Assembly (NCBI GenBank): GCA_017554445.1
Contig: JAFZIJ010000195.1
Location: 1 to 34,911, forward strand
Direction: 5' to 3'
DNA length: 34,911 nt
Origin: Victivallales bacterium
GTDB lineage: Bacteria > Verrucomicrobiota > Lentisphaeria > Oligosphaerales > Oligosphaeraceae
This document shows, in pieces, positions 15,691-23,714 of this stretch; the stretch's first letter is position 1, and every line of letters starts with the position of its first letter. A model generated the notes under the pieces. That model worked only from the letters and a program-made list of their open reading frames with translations, did not search any database and had not been told where the DNA came from. The position numbers and the translations under genes are program-made.

Positions 15691-16683
15691 ATGCTACTCA
15701 CCCCCGAACAGCTTCTTCCGCAGCAACAGCTTGCGCAGAAAATCCTAGACGAATTGAACCGCATCCTGCTCGGCCACGAGGAAGTCCACAGGCTTCTGCT
15801 CATTGGCATTCTCAGCCGCGGCCATGTCCTATTGGAAGGACTGCCGGGCGTTGGCAAGACGGCTCTCGTCAAGGCGTTGGGGCAGCTGTTCGATTTGGAA
15901 TTCAAACGCATTCAGTTCACGCCTGATCTATTGCCATCAGACATCCTTGGCGGCAATATTCTACAAGTCTCGCCAGATGGACGGCGCGAATTCGTCTTCC
16001 AGCCGGGCGCGATTTTCGCCAACATCGTCTTGGCGGACGAAATCAACCGCGCGTCGCCGAAGACGCAATCCGCCATGCTGGAGGCCATGCAGGAGCGTTG
16101 CGTCACGTTGCAGGGCGAAACGCGCAAACTGCCGTTCCCGTTCTTCGTGCTCGCGTCACAGAATCCTATCGAACTGGAAGGCACTTATCCGATTCCAGAA
16201 GCCCAGTTGGACCGTTTCCTATTCAAATTGGAAGTCACTGGCGTTGACGCCCCCGTGCTCGCGCAGATCATCTCGCAGCGTCGCCGCGGCGAACCGCCCG
16301 CACCGACATGGCATCTTACGCCCGAACAGTTGCAAGGCCTTTTCGACGCCATGGACGCCATCCATCTGGCCGAGCCTGTTGCGGACTACATCGCACGGCT
16401 GGTCGCCGCCGGTCATCCGCAGAACGCCTTGGCGTTGCCAGAAATTAACCAATATGTCACATTTGGGGCATCGCCCCGCGCGGCTATCGCGCTCGCGGAA
16501 GCCGCCCGTGCCGCCGCCCTGCTGGATGGACGCCCCACCGTCGGTTTCGACGACGTCAAATCCGTCGCCCTGCCCGTCCTCAACCATCGTCTCATCCTCA
16601 ACTACCAGGCCAAGCTGGAAAAGATCACGACGGCTCATCTCATCAATCTGCTGCTGGAGAAGACCAGTCCCGCCACTCTGTAG
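15691..16683 (+). CDS. MoxR family AAA+ ATPase
   Basis: A 330-aa AAA+ protein of the MoxR type. The Walker A loop is GLPGVGKT ending at Thr57, Walker B is LADEIN with Asp116 and Glu117, followed by RASPKTQSAMLEAMQER, and sensor 1 is in ASQNPIELEGTYPIPEAQLDRF, a hallmark of MoxR. MoxR ATPases act as chaperones that help load metal or cofactor into vWA-domain partners, and are typically encoded beside DUF58 and vWA genes, exactly as here. It is cytoplasmic and likely acts on the DUF58 protein or the cytoplasmic parts of the vWA membrane proteins. Confidence 0.95.
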   Translation: MLLTPEQLLPQQQLAQKILDELNRILLGHEEVHRLLLIGILSRGHVLLEGLPGVGKTALVKALGQLFDLEFKRIQFTPDLLPSDILGGNILQVSPDGRREFVFQPGAIFANIVLADEINRASPKTQSAMLEAMQERCVTLQGETRKLPFPFFVLASQNPIELEGTYPIPEAQLDRFLFKLEVTGVDAPVLAQIISQRRRGEPPAPTWHLTPEQLQGLFDAMDAIHLAEPVADYIARLVAAGHPQNALALPEINQYVTFGASPRAAIALAEAARAAALLDGRPTVGFDDVKSVALPVLNHRLILNYQAKLEKITTAHLINLLLEKTSPATL

Positions 16684-16713
16684 CAAACCACACACGCCAA
16701 GCCATTTCCAACC

Positions 16714-18489
16714 ATGGAACACGCCATGCGACAACTTTTCCCAACCATCCTGCTGCTACTCATCATAGCCGCCGTCTGCCACGCCGCCGATTTCAAGGAG
16801 ATTTCCATCGAACGCCTGCCGCAACTGCACGACGCCTATATTCCAGGCGGTTATCAGTCCAATACATACCGTCTTCAGAACAAAGGCGACAAGCCCGCCA
16901 ACGTTACCATCCGTGAAGCCGTAAATTATACCAATTCCCTCGACTACGTTCGCACACGTTCCATGTCGCTGGCTCCTTTGACAACAGCCTACCTTTCCCT
17001 TTACTCTCCGCAATTCCAAAAAGAAACCTCCTTGAGGCACACGCCGCATTATTTCCTCAGAGATGTCAGTTGCAGAATAGAGATCAATGGAAAACGACAG
17101 GAACTGCCCAACGAACTGCTTCAATTCCCTGTGGCAAACGGCTATTCAGGCAATTTGCTTCTAGGGCTTGTCTCCCCCTCCCTTCCTCTCAACGACTACA
17201 AGACATTGTTGGGCTTCATTCACGAAAACGACATTGTGAGGCTAGCCGCCTCCCCCGTCGAGCAATGGCCTGCGCATGTCCGTGAATACACGGGACTTAG
17301 CTCCATTTGGATTTCATCTGAAGACAAAATCACGCCGGAAGTCCGCCAAGCCCTTAACGATTTTGTTCATCTCGGCGGCACGATGATCACCATTGTCCCA
17401 CCTGAAGCGCGATGGCCATTGCCAGACGTTCCCGAACCGAACAACTGCCATGTCCGCAATGTTGGCTACGGACACATCATCACGGTACGCCCCATCTCCA
17501 TACAGAACAGAGCGACGTTGCAGTCTCTCATCCAGCGGCTCAACGCCGTGGACAGGTCAAGACGGAACTTTGTTTTCAATGAACAGGAAAGAAACCGTTA
17601 TCCCGCTCTTGAATCACTACGGTATTTTTCTTTCCGGCGTCCTGAACTCAGGGATCTCAACATTCCCGCCAGTTTTCTGGAAACGCCACCGCATACCATC
17701 CCCCTGTTCAAACTCTTTCTGGTCATGGCTGTTTTCGCCGTCATCATCGGCCCACTAAACTACTGGTATCTGCAACGAAAAGGGAAACAGCTTCTTCTCA
17801 TCTTCACCACACCCGTCATTTCCATTCTCTTCTGCCTGTTCGTCTTCCTTTTCATCACATTCTATGAAGGATGGCGCTCCCACGGGGCCGCCTGCGGATT
17901 TACTCTGTTGGACCAGACAGAACATCGTGCGGACACCTTCGCAAGAGTTGTCGTGGACGCCGCCCTTCGTCCGTCGGGCGGCTTTACGTTCTCCGCAGAC
18001 GATCTCGTCTCATTCAAAGGTGAAGGTTCAATCGACGTCATGGATGCGCCCGGTCAAACCATCGCGTCGTCCGTCATGAAGCCGCGTGTTCCGCTGAAAT
18101 ACAGCGTCAGCAGGACGGAGCCACGCCGTGAACAGCTCGACATCGCATTCAACGGCAACAAGGCCACCGTCACCAACGGCCTGGGAGTGAAAATCGCCAG
18201 TCTCGTCATCCTGTCCCACGACAATATTTTGTTCGATTACGACCAGCCACTTCAGCCAGGCGAGACCATCACCTTGAATGGCACCTCACGGAGCGATCCG
18301 CCCGAACCACTCACATTGCCACAAATCGCCACGACACTTTTCGATGAAACCGAAGCGAAAGTCCCCTACACCGCCACGTGGCTGAAAAAAGGCCAATATC
18401 TAGCCAAACTAGACGAACCGGTCTTCTATTCCACCGGCATGAAGCCGGACATCTTCAACGTCACGCATTTCATCATCGGAAAGTTCTGA
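16714..18489 (+). CDS. Large membrane protein with exported N-terminal region
   Basis: A 591-aa protein not recognised by family. It has an N-terminal signal sequence (about residues 5-24), a long exported part, two membrane helices (about residues 330-352 and 358-383) and a further soluble C-terminal domain of about 200 residues. A segment near residues 190-230 (SSIWISS, then TPEVRQALNDFVHLGGTMITI) looks like the glutamine-amidotransferase-like fold seen in other vWA-operon proteins and in GldG-type ABC partners. It lies between moxR and the ABC ATPase, and probably belongs to the ABC complex or links it to the vWA proteins. A second in-frame ATG at 16726 may be the true start. Confidence 0.7.
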   Translation: MEHAMRQLFPTILLLLIIAAVCHAADFKEISIERLPQLHDAYIPGGYQSNTYRLQNKGDKPANVTIREAVNYTNSLDYVRTRSMSLAPLTTAYLSLYSPQFQKETSLRHTPHYFLRDVSCRIEINGKRQELPNELLQFPVANGYSGNLLLGLVSPSLPLNDYKTLLGFIHENDIVRLAASPVEQWPAHVREYTGLSSIWISSEDKITPEVRQALNDFVHLGGTMITIVPPEARWPLPDVPEPNNCHVRNVGYGHIITVRPISIQNRATLQSLIQRLNAVDRSRRNFVFNEQERNRYPALESLRYFSFRRPELRDLNIPASFLETPPHTIPLFKLFLVMAVFAVIIGPLNYWYLQRKGKQLLLIFTTPVISILFCLFVFLFITFYEGWRSHGAACGFTLLDQTEHRADTFARVVVDAALRPSGGFTFSADDLVSFKGEGSIDVMDAPGQTIASSVMKPRVPLKYSVSRTEPRREQLDIAFNGNKATVTNGLGVKIASLVILSHDNILFDYDQPLQPGETITLNGTSRSDPPEPLTLPQIATTLFDETEAKVPYTATWLKKGQYLAKLDEPVFYSTGMKPDIFNVTHFIIGKF

Positions 18490-18494
18490 TTCCC

Positions 18495-19526
18495 ATGAAA
18501 ATAAAAATAGAACATCTCATTCGGAGATTCGGCAAGAAAAACGCCGTCAACGACATCTCCTTCGAGTTCGAATCAGGAAACATCTTCGGATTCATCGGCC
18601 CGAACGGCGCAGGCAAAACGACCACCATCAAAATCATGGCGACGCTTGACCAGCCCACAGCCGGCGACGTTTTCTTCGATGACATCTCCACCATCGCCTA
18701 TCCGGAAAAAGTCCGCCGAATCGTCGGATACATGCCAGACTCCCTGCCAGCCTTCACGGACATAAAGGTTTGGGAATATTTAGATTTCTACGCACGCGCG
18801 TTCGGTCTGAAAGGCGAAACACGCCGCAAGACGTTGGCCGATGTCGAAGCCTTCACGAATCTTACGGGCATCCGTGAAAAATTTCTCAGCACCCTCAGCA
18901 AAGGCATGAAACAGCGTGTCAGCCTAGCCCGCGCTCTCGTCCACAATCCGCAAGTGCTCATCATGGACGAACCGGCCGCGGGGCTTGATCCACGTGCCCG
19001 TATCGAACTTCTTTCATTGCTCAAGATTCTCGCCGAGCAAGGCAAGGCGATTCTCCTCAGCAGCCACATTCTTTCCGAATTACAAGATATTTGCGATGGC
19101 GCCGTCATCATTGAACAAGGCCGGTTGCTCGCCTCCGGTCCGCTGGATCATCTGTTGGAAAGCGCCGTCCAGAACCGTCTTGCATCAACACCGCCCATGG
19201 CGATTCCGCAACCAACGGCGGAAGGCGGCGGAGCAGCCCCCACGCCACCGCCGCTCGTCATGGCAAGCCCCCTCATCGCCATCACCATCCGCATCCTGCG
19301 GGATGCGGAACAAGTCCGCTTGAAGCTGATGGAACATCCTTCCGTCAAACAAATCGATATCAATTCGCCGCTTGAACTCGTCGTCCAGTTCGACGGCACG
19401 GATGAAGACATCCCGCCGCTCATGGCCTCCCTCTTCGCGGCGGGCTGCCCCATTGTCGGCTTCTCCAAGCAGTCGCTTGGTCTGGAAGATGTCTTCATGC
19501 GCATCACCACAGGCGAAGTCCAATAG
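18495..19526 (+). CDS. ABC transporter ATP-binding protein
   Basis: A 343-aa ABC ATPase. Walker A GPNGAGKTT is at residues 35-43, the signature LSKGMKQR begins at residue 134, and Walker B (IMDEP) has Asp158 and Glu159. The Q-loop position reads VGYMPDS, without the usual Gln, a variant seen in other ABC-2 subfamilies of the GldA/CcmA type. The C-terminal extension (about 225-343) has a proline/alanine-rich linker and a small alpha/beta domain resembling those on ABC-2 exporter ATPases. ATG 18495 is chosen because it lies just after the previous stop and begins the domain. It is partner to the permease that follows. Confidence 0.92.
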   Translation: MKIKIEHLIRRFGKKNAVNDISFEFESGNIFGFIGPNGAGKTTTIKIMATLDQPTAGDVFFDDISTIAYPEKVRRIVGYMPDSLPAFTDIKVWEYLDFYARAFGLKGETRRKTLADVEAFTNLTGIREKFLSTLSKGMKQRVSLARALVHNPQVLIMDEPAAGLDPRARIELLSLLKILAEQGKAILLSSHILSELQDICDGAVIIEQGRLLASGPLDHLLESAVQNRLASTPPMAIPQPTAEGGGAAPTPPPLVMASPLIAITIRILRDAEQVRLKLMEHPSVKQIDINSPLELVVQFDGTDEDIPPLMASLFAAGCPIVGFSKQSLGLEDVFMRITTGEVQ

Positions 19527-19544
19527 GAATACGATATGATAAAC

Positions 19545-19572
19545 CGACGGCGAGACACCGTCGCTACACCAC
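19545..19572. repeat. Dispersed gacggcgagac-type hairpin repeat
   Basis: In the 50-bp gap before the permease gene, cgacggcgagacaccgtcg is an imperfect inverted repeat. It resembles, on the opposite strand, the units at the window end (34760-34911). A single copy here and several there point to one short repeat family. Confidence 0.5.
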
Positions 19573-19576
19573 CATC

Positions 19577-21043
19577 ATGAAAATAACCTCTGACAGCTTC
19601 AACCCAGTTCTTATCAAAGAGTTGCGGCAGCATTTCCATGGGAAGCTCTTTTTGATCACCATGGGATTGCTCTTATTCGCGCAACTCGCCACGGTGTTCA
19701 TCCTCTATGCCAACATGGAGACGGCATTGGCCAACAACCATACCATAGAAGCCATGGGGCCCGCTCTTTTCACCGCCTCGCTTGTCACGTTTGGCATCGC
19801 CTGCGTTCTGCTCTGCTGCATCTCCAGCCTCTCACGATTCATGCAGGAACGAATCAATCCAGAGCTTGATTTCTCGCGCTTTTGCGCCATGTCACCATTG
19901 CAAATCCTCTGGGGCAAAATGACATCTTGCTACGCCATCGCGATTTACCTCCTGTCGCTCTGCCTGCCGTTTCTTGTCATCGCCTATTTTCTGCGCGGAC
20001 TGTCCATCATCAACATCGCCTTGGGCGTGGCGTTCGCCATCATCGGCACGCTTTTCGCCATCCAAGTCGCCTTATTCATTGGATCGATCGGTCAGAAAAA
20101 TCTCATCGGCATTCTCGTCTTCATCGCTCTTTGGGGTTCAGGCGGCATTGCAAGTCTCGTCGCGGGTTTTGCTTCCAGATTTTTGTACCGCAGTGCGATT
20201 CCCAACTTTATCTTACCATTATGCCTGTTCTTATTTCTGGCATTTGTCGTCATCGGATTCATCTTCGTACTGAATTTGGCGTTGCTGTCGGCTCCATTCG
20301 CCAATCGCACCATGCCTGCCCGCATCTATACGATCGCACTCGCCTTGCTGTCACCAACCTTTGGCTTCTGTGTCTGCCACGTTCCCAAAATTCCCATGCC
20401 GATGACAGAAACCATCGTCACGACTTTTTTCATCGCCTGTGTCATCTCCTCCTGCCTGTGCAGCTTCATCGCCGCTTTCGAACGCAGTGTCATCGGTCCA
20501 CGCGTACAGCATCAATGCCCGCAACAGCCGTTGAAACGACTCGGATTCTTTCTCATTTCATCCGGTTCCGGCGGCGGCATCACGTTGGCATGGATTTTCC
20601 AACTGATTGCACTCGCCATCGTATTATGTCTGTTCCCCACCCGTGGAGCCGCCTATTCGTCATGGCCCATGTCAAAAGTCGATGCCTTCACGATTCTCTC
20701 GTTTGGTTTCGCCAGTCTGCTCTATACGGAAATCGGATTGTGCATCCACAAGCGTTTCAACATGATGCCATTTCCCGCATGGCTGACAACCGCTGTCATC
20801 ATCTGCTTCATTCCGTTGCTCCTCTTCGCCTTCGCCTCCTTTACATATGAAGGAAAAGGATACGATTTCAGCCATCTGCTTATCACAACGCCTTTCTTTC
20901 TCATTGCCTTGAACGACAATAGCTTGGAAATCACCGACATAGTCTGCTGGTTCGAACCGTTCTTCGCCCTAGTCGCTTTCGGCTTCGCCCTACCATACAT
21001 TTTTAAACAATACTTATCCCTGCGTCATCCATCCAATTCGTGA
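19577..21043 (+). CDS. ABC-2 type transporter permease
   Basis: A 488-aa very hydrophobic protein with about 10-12 predicted membrane helices, beginning with a short cytoplasmic segment (FNPVLIKELRQHFHG) typical of ABC-2 permeases in which an E-L-R/K element faces the ATPase. Hydrophobic runs include residues 26-46, 70-88, 120-142 and several later segments. It lies 50 bp after its presumed ATPase, and its stop overlaps the DUF58 start as GTGA, linking the transporter to the vWA half of the operon. The substrate is unknown. Confidence 0.85.
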   Translation: MKITSDSFNPVLIKELRQHFHGKLFLITMGLLLFAQLATVFILYANMETALANNHTIEAMGPALFTASLVTFGIACVLLCCISSLSRFMQERINPELDFSRFCAMSPLQILWGKMTSCYAIAIYLLSLCLPFLVIAYFLRGLSIINIALGVAFAIIGTLFAIQVALFIGSIGQKNLIGILVFIALWGSGGIASLVAGFASRFLYRSAIPNFILPLCLFLFLAFVVIGFIFVLNLALLSAPFANRTMPARIYTIALALLSPTFGFCVCHVPKIPMPMTETIVTTFFIACVISSCLCSFIAAFERSVIGPRVQHQCPQQPLKRLGFFLISSGSGGGITLAWIFQLIALAIVLCLFPTRGAAYSSWPMSKVDAFTILSFGFASLLYTEIGLCIHKRFNMMPFPAWLTTAVIICFIPLLLFAFASFTYEGKGYDFSHLLITTPFFLIALNDNSLEITDIVCWFEPFFALVAFGFALPYIFKQYLSLRHPSNS

Positions 21044-21894
21044 ATCCTTTTTTCCAACAACATGTCTCCAGGGCGATTTTGCGCGCCGAAAGCCTCAAGC
21101 TGTCATCATCCGCCAAAACGACGGGGCTGGACGGCAGACGGCTCGGAACCCGCACAGGAAACGCCTTGGAATTCGCGGAATACCGCGACTACCATCCAGG
21201 CGACGACATCCGCCGTCTGGACTGGCGAGTTTTCGCACGCTCTGAACGATTCATGGTCAAGATGTTTTCAGAGGAAATCGATCCGCGTTGCGACATCATC
21301 ATCGACCAATCCGCCTCCATGGCCATCCATGACGAAAAAGCCGCAGCCGCCCTCTCCGTCGCCGCCTTGCTCGCCATCGCCGCGCAGAATGCAGGCTTCT
21401 CACTCTCCATATGGCATGCGGCGGATGTTTGGGAAAAGGAACCCATCCCCTTTGCTCCACTTGAATGGCGCAACACGGACTTCAACGCCACCATCAGCCC
21501 AGGCTCCACCATCGCCGCCGTGCCCGCCACGTTCCATAAACGCGGCCTCCGCATCGTCGTTTCTGATTTACTTTGGCCTGAAGAACCTGCCCGTTTTCTA
21601 CGACCGCTGACGGACGGCGCCCTCCGCACGTTTGCGATTCAGCTTCTCCATGAAGACGACCTCTCCCCATCACAGGATTTCTTCACGACGCTACAGGACG
21701 CCGAATCCGCGGAAGAAAGAAACCTGCTTCTCGACGACGCCACCGTCGCCGCCTACAAACAGCGTCTCGCAACGCATCTATCCCTTTGGGAAAGAGCCTG
21801 CAACGACTTCGCCGTCACGCTGATCCGCCTCAATCCCGCCGAACTGCTTCAATCATGGGACATTTCGCCATTAAGCGCTTTGCTCTCTTCATAG
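21040..21894 (+). CDS. DUF58 domain protein
   Basis: A 284-aa protein of the DUF58 family, which contains a vWA-like fold. The family core is seen as EFAEYRDYHPGDDIRRLDWRV, then a metal-binding DxSxS motif at Asp89, Ser91 and Ser93 (IIDQSASM). DUF58 proteins are usual partners of MoxR ATPases. There is no signal peptide or membrane helix, so it is cytoplasmic and could be the direct MoxR client. It starts with GTG at 21040, overlapping the permease stop by 4 bases. Confidence 0.9.
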   Translation: MNPFFQQHVSRAILRAESLKLSSSAKTTGLDGRRLGTRTGNALEFAEYRDYHPGDDIRRLDWRVFARSERFMVKMFSEEIDPRCDIIIDQSASMAIHDEKAAAALSVAALLAIAAQNAGFSLSIWHAADVWEKEPIPFAPLEWRNTDFNATISPGSTIAAVPATFHKRGLRIVVSDLLWPEEPARFLRPLTDGALRTFAIQLLHEDDLSPSQDFFTTLQDAESAEERNLLLDDATVAAYKQRLATHLSLWERACNDFAVTLIRLNPAELLQSWDISPLSALLSS

Positions 21895-21947
21895 AAGCTC
21901 TAGAGGCTCTAGAAAGCGCTAGAAGCCCTAGAAGCCCTAGAAATCTA
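21894..21947. repeat. 9-bp tandem repeat, array 2
   Basis: About six units of 9-10 bp with consensus agaagcyct (equivalent to ctagaagcc) fill the first part of the gap after the DUF58 gene, starting in its stop codon. Confidence 0.7.
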
Positions 21948-21991
21948 AGTCTTTTGTTTTCTCTCATATCCCGCTATTCTCGCAAGCCCCG

Positions 21992-22036
21992 CCAGAATAT
22001 CCAGAATATCCAGAACTTCCAGTTCCTCCAGAATGC
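21992..22036. repeat. 9-bp tandem repeat, array 3, reaching the BatA-like start codon
   Basis: Five 9-bp units: two ccagaatat, then ccagaactt, ccagttcct and ccagaatgc. The fifth unit contains the ATG at 22033, so the repeat shapes the translation initiation region of the next gene, which otherwise has no Shine-Dalgarno sequence. Confidence 0.7.
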
Positions 22037-23709
22037 CAGTCTTCCTCACCAATCCATTTTATCTGATATCGCTTGTCAGCGTCATTGCGCTGCTGGTGAT
22101 ATATTTTCTGCATCGGCGAACGCAGAAGCGGAAAGTCTCCGCGCTCTTTCTCTGGCCCGTGCAGGAAAACACGCAGAACAATGGCCTCCATCTGAAACTC
22201 AAACGGCTTCCGTTGTCGTTCTTCCGCGAAGCCGCGGCTCTCGCCTGTTTAGCCATTGCCGCCACCATGCCGTTCTGGCTTGGGAAAGACGACGTTCCCG
22301 TTCTCGTCGTCATTTTGGACAATTCCTATTCCATGCAGGCTGGTTCGCCATCCGTCAAGTCATTATGCCAGAAGAAGATGGAGGATTATCTCCACCGCAT
22401 TCCTAACCGCCGCGTCCTCTGGTATCTCGCAGGCTCCGAAGCCACGCTACTCGCGGATTCGACACAACCATTTGACTATGAATCACGATGGACCGTTCAT
22501 GACATCCGCTGCGACCTTTCCGAAGCACTCGCGGAAGCCAAACGGCATTGTCCGAACGCCGAATATCTGCTCGTCACAGACCATCAGCCCGATTTCCTCC
22601 TGCAAGACGATACGGCATGCATCGCCTGCGGTTCGCCGAGCCCGAATCTCGCCATTGTCACCGCCCGTCGAGACGCCTCTCAACTGCTTCTCGAAATCGC
22701 CAATTTTTCTGACAAACAGGCAGTCGCCACGTTGTCGCTTTCCATTTCGCAAACACCTGTGCAATTGTCATTTACGCCACATGAGCAGAAAAAACTATCC
22801 TTCGATTTAAAAAACCTCCAAGCCTCCGTGACCATTGAAATCAATTCACAAAATGACACGCTTGCGGCGGACAACCGTATCACGCTCGCCGCAGAGCCAC
22901 GGCCACCGTTGCGTTATGCCATTTCCAACAATCTTCCGCAAGCCGCGCAAACGCTTCTGAACACCACATTGCATTCCGATTACACGCATTCCGACAATCC
23001 GGAAATCATCTTCACGGCTCCCGTCGAAGACGCAAAACCGCCTGCCGCCCATCGTCTCATCTGGCATTGCCCGCAAGCGGACAAAACGGTATTTTCCACT
23101 GCTCCCGTAATTCCGCTTGGCGACATTCCGCTCCTGCGCGGTTTGGATTTTTCTTCCGTTCGCTGGCCCGCCGATCATTCTCTTGAACTTCCTGGAACAA
23201 AGTTACTTATCCAAGATCAAGCCACCTTGCTGTCCGCCGTCAAACGGCCAGACGGCTTCATGGACTACCATCTGAATCTCTTCCCGAACCAAGGCAATCT
23301 CCATCGGCTACCCGCCTGGCCGTCGCTCTTCTGGAATCTTGCGGACATTCTCCGCGATGACCGTGAAGGCCCTCTGCGCCACAACTGGAATCTCGGCGAA
23401 CTCGTCACCTTCCGAATCCACAATCCCGCCATCAAGACCATCAAACTAACAGGCCCTGTCACGCGAGACCTCCCTGTCCTCCGCCGAACAGCCATCGCAG
23501 GATCCTTACCTCCAGGCATTTACACGGCAAATGCAGGTGATTCGGCATGGGAACTGTCCGTCACGGCATTGTCCGCCGCCGAATCCAATCTTTCCTCCTC
23601 CACAACCGTCACACGGTCGCTCACACCCGCACAACGCTTCTCAACCTCCCCACGGCATCCTCTTGCCTGGCTGTTTGCCATTCTCGCCATTCTTTTCTTT
23701 ATCCTTTAA
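22033..23709 (+). CDS. BatA-type membrane protein with vWA domain
   Basis: A 558-aa protein beginning with the BatA N-terminal region (Aerotolerance regulator N-terminal domain): FLTNPFYL, a membrane helix at about residues 8-26 and a second at about 62-80. A vWA domain follows, with MIDAS residues Asp96, Ser98 and Ser100 in LDNSYSM. A long periplasmic part is rich in beta structure, and a final helix at about 540-558 closes the protein with almost no tail. BatA proteins of Bacteroidetes are linked to oxygen tolerance and envelope integrity; the function here is inferred from that family. The start codon lies inside a 9-bp repeat array. Confidence 0.85.
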   Translation: MPVFLTNPFYLISLVSVIALLVIYFLHRRTQKRKVSALFLWPVQENTQNNGLHLKLKRLPLSFFREAAALACLAIAATMPFWLGKDDVPVLVVILDNSYSMQAGSPSVKSLCQKKMEDYLHRIPNRRVLWYLAGSEATLLADSTQPFDYESRWTVHDIRCDLSEALAEAKRHCPNAEYLLVTDHQPDFLLQDDTACIACGSPSPNLAIVTARRDASQLLLEIANFSDKQAVATLSLSISQTPVQLSFTPHEQKKLSFDLKNLQASVTIEINSQNDTLAADNRITLAAEPRPPLRYAISNNLPQAAQTLLNTTLHSDYTHSDNPEIIFTAPVEDAKPPAAHRLIWHCPQADKTVFSTAPVIPLGDIPLLRGLDFSSVRWPADHSLELPGTKLLIQDQATLLSAVKRPDGFMDYHLNLFPNQGNLHRLPAWPSLFWNLADILRDDREGPLRHNWNLGELVTFRIHNPAIKTIKLTGPVTRDLPVLRRTAIAGSLPPGIYTANAGDSAWELSVTALSAAESNLSSSTTVTRSLTPAQRFSTSPRHPLAWLFAILAILFFIL

Positions 23710-23714
23710 TAACC

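Noticed and set aside
21786..22406. Plus-strand 206-aa frame between DUF58 and the BatA-like gene
   Set aside because: Overlaps both real genes out of frame and is built partly from the 9-bp repeat, giving Arg/Ser-rich low-complexity protein.
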